From Paenibacillus sp. H1-7 (GTDB lineage Bacteria; Bacillota; Bacilli; Paenibacillales; NBRC-103111): a stretch of DNA of 64,000 nucleotides. The position numbers and the translations under genes were made by a program. The stretch is from the NCBI RefSeq assembly GCF_022354825.1, contig NZ_CP031168.1, forward strand, positions 993,501-1,057,500, written 5' to 3'. Positions 63,830 to 64,000 of the stretch are shown here, one piece after another (the stretch's first letter is position 1; each line of letters opens with the position of its first letter). The notes below the pieces were generated by a model. It saw only the letters and a program-made list of their open reading frames with translations. It made no database searches and was not told where the DNA came from.

Positions 63830-64000
63830 ATGATTTCGTTTGCGGATCGGGTGAAAGGGGTCGTCTTCGGTACGGCGTTCGGCGATGCGATGGGCGCGGT
63901 TGTGGAGAAAATGACTTACAGCCAGATCAAGGAAAAGTACGGCCGGGTGGAGACGACGAGAACGAAATGGTGGAAGGCGGATTGGCCGGAAACCGCACGG
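63830..64000 (+). CDS. ADP-ribosylglycohydrolase family protein (3'-truncated by window edge)
   Basis: The first 57 codons of a gene that runs off the window, with AAAGGGGAGAAGG before ATG 63830. DRVKGVVFGTAFGDAMGAVV is the N-terminal signature of the ADP-ribosylglycohydrolase (DraG/ARH) fold. Paenibacillus sugar clusters often contain such proteins, probably acting on N-glycosidic nucleoside-like or glycosylamine compounds rather than ADP-ribosylated proteins. Its position after the AtuA-transporter operon suggests it belongs to the same pathway. Confidence 0.85.
   Translation, partial: MISFADRVKGVVFGTAFGDAMGAVVEKMTYSQIKEKYGRVETTRTKWWKADWPETAR

Noticed and set aside
1..64000. CRISPR arrays, intact transposases, integrases, tRNA or rRNA genes
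   Set aside because: No regularly spaced direct repeats, no transposase or integrase motifs and no RNA-gene structures were found on reading both strands, though short or decayed ones could be missed by eye.

Overview
The window reads as a chromosome segment of a spore-former-type Firmicute, most likely Paenibacillus or a close relative. The clues are AGGAGG-type ribosome sites with frequent TTG/GTG starts, many lipoprotein-anchored sugar importers that lack their own ATPase, GntR/ROK/AraC regulators, B. subtilis-like gene pairs (SNF2 helicase + SWIM protein, Btr-like AraC activator with a FeuA-like importer) and LplB/LplC/LipO-type transporters. No tRNA, rRNA, CRISPR array, intact transposase or integrase was seen.

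Region 1 (1 to about 17.6 kb) is visibly more AT-rich than the rest and looks like a defence island. It starts inside a DUF3427 superfamily-2 helicase, followed closely by a Nudix hydrolase and then by a two-gene RADAR anti-phage system: RdrA, a P-loop ATPase, and RdrB, a divergent adenosine deaminase. After a gap with two strong inverted repeats come a WYL-regulator remnant, a YgiT/MqsA-like zinc-ribbon protein coupled to an R2K-type ATP-grasp enzyme, a short ORF, and a 1957-residue helicase-nuclease with a transglutaminase-like N-terminus. Two copies of one hairpin terminator bracket the zinc-ribbon/ATP-grasp unit.

Region 2 (17.6 to 24 kb) holds small hypothetical and DUF1801 genes, then on the minus strand a SWIM protein and SNF2 helicase, and a GntR-type sugar-responsive repressor facing away from them.

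Region 3 (24 to 41 kb) is catabolic and entirely plus-strand. It has a sugar ABC importer, a ROK repressor, an L-asparaginase II-type enzyme, a complete five-component peptide importer, an M17 leucyl aminopeptidase, CutC, a ROK sugar kinase and a GH29 alpha-L-fucosidase. The order suggests uptake and dismantling of glycosylated or fucosylated peptides; this is inference.

Region 4 (41 to 45.5 kb) carries an inverted-repeat cluster, a secreted LRR/copper-amine-oxidase-stalk protein, a coding remnant without a start, a Nudix/macro-domain pair and a TraX-like membrane protein. Region 5 (45.5 to 52.4 kb) is a Fur-boxed ferric-siderophore uptake cluster: Btr-like regulator, binding lipoprotein, two FecCD permeases and two esterases.

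Region 6 (52.4 to 64 kb) holds an unusual HTH-LamG-VOC fusion, a Ugp-like importer, and an AtuA/DUF4387 cluster with an LplB/LplC/LipO-type importer. The FadR-type regulator gene and the AtuA gene each carry an identical 22-bp operator upstream. The window ends inside an ADP-ribosylglycohydrolase gene.
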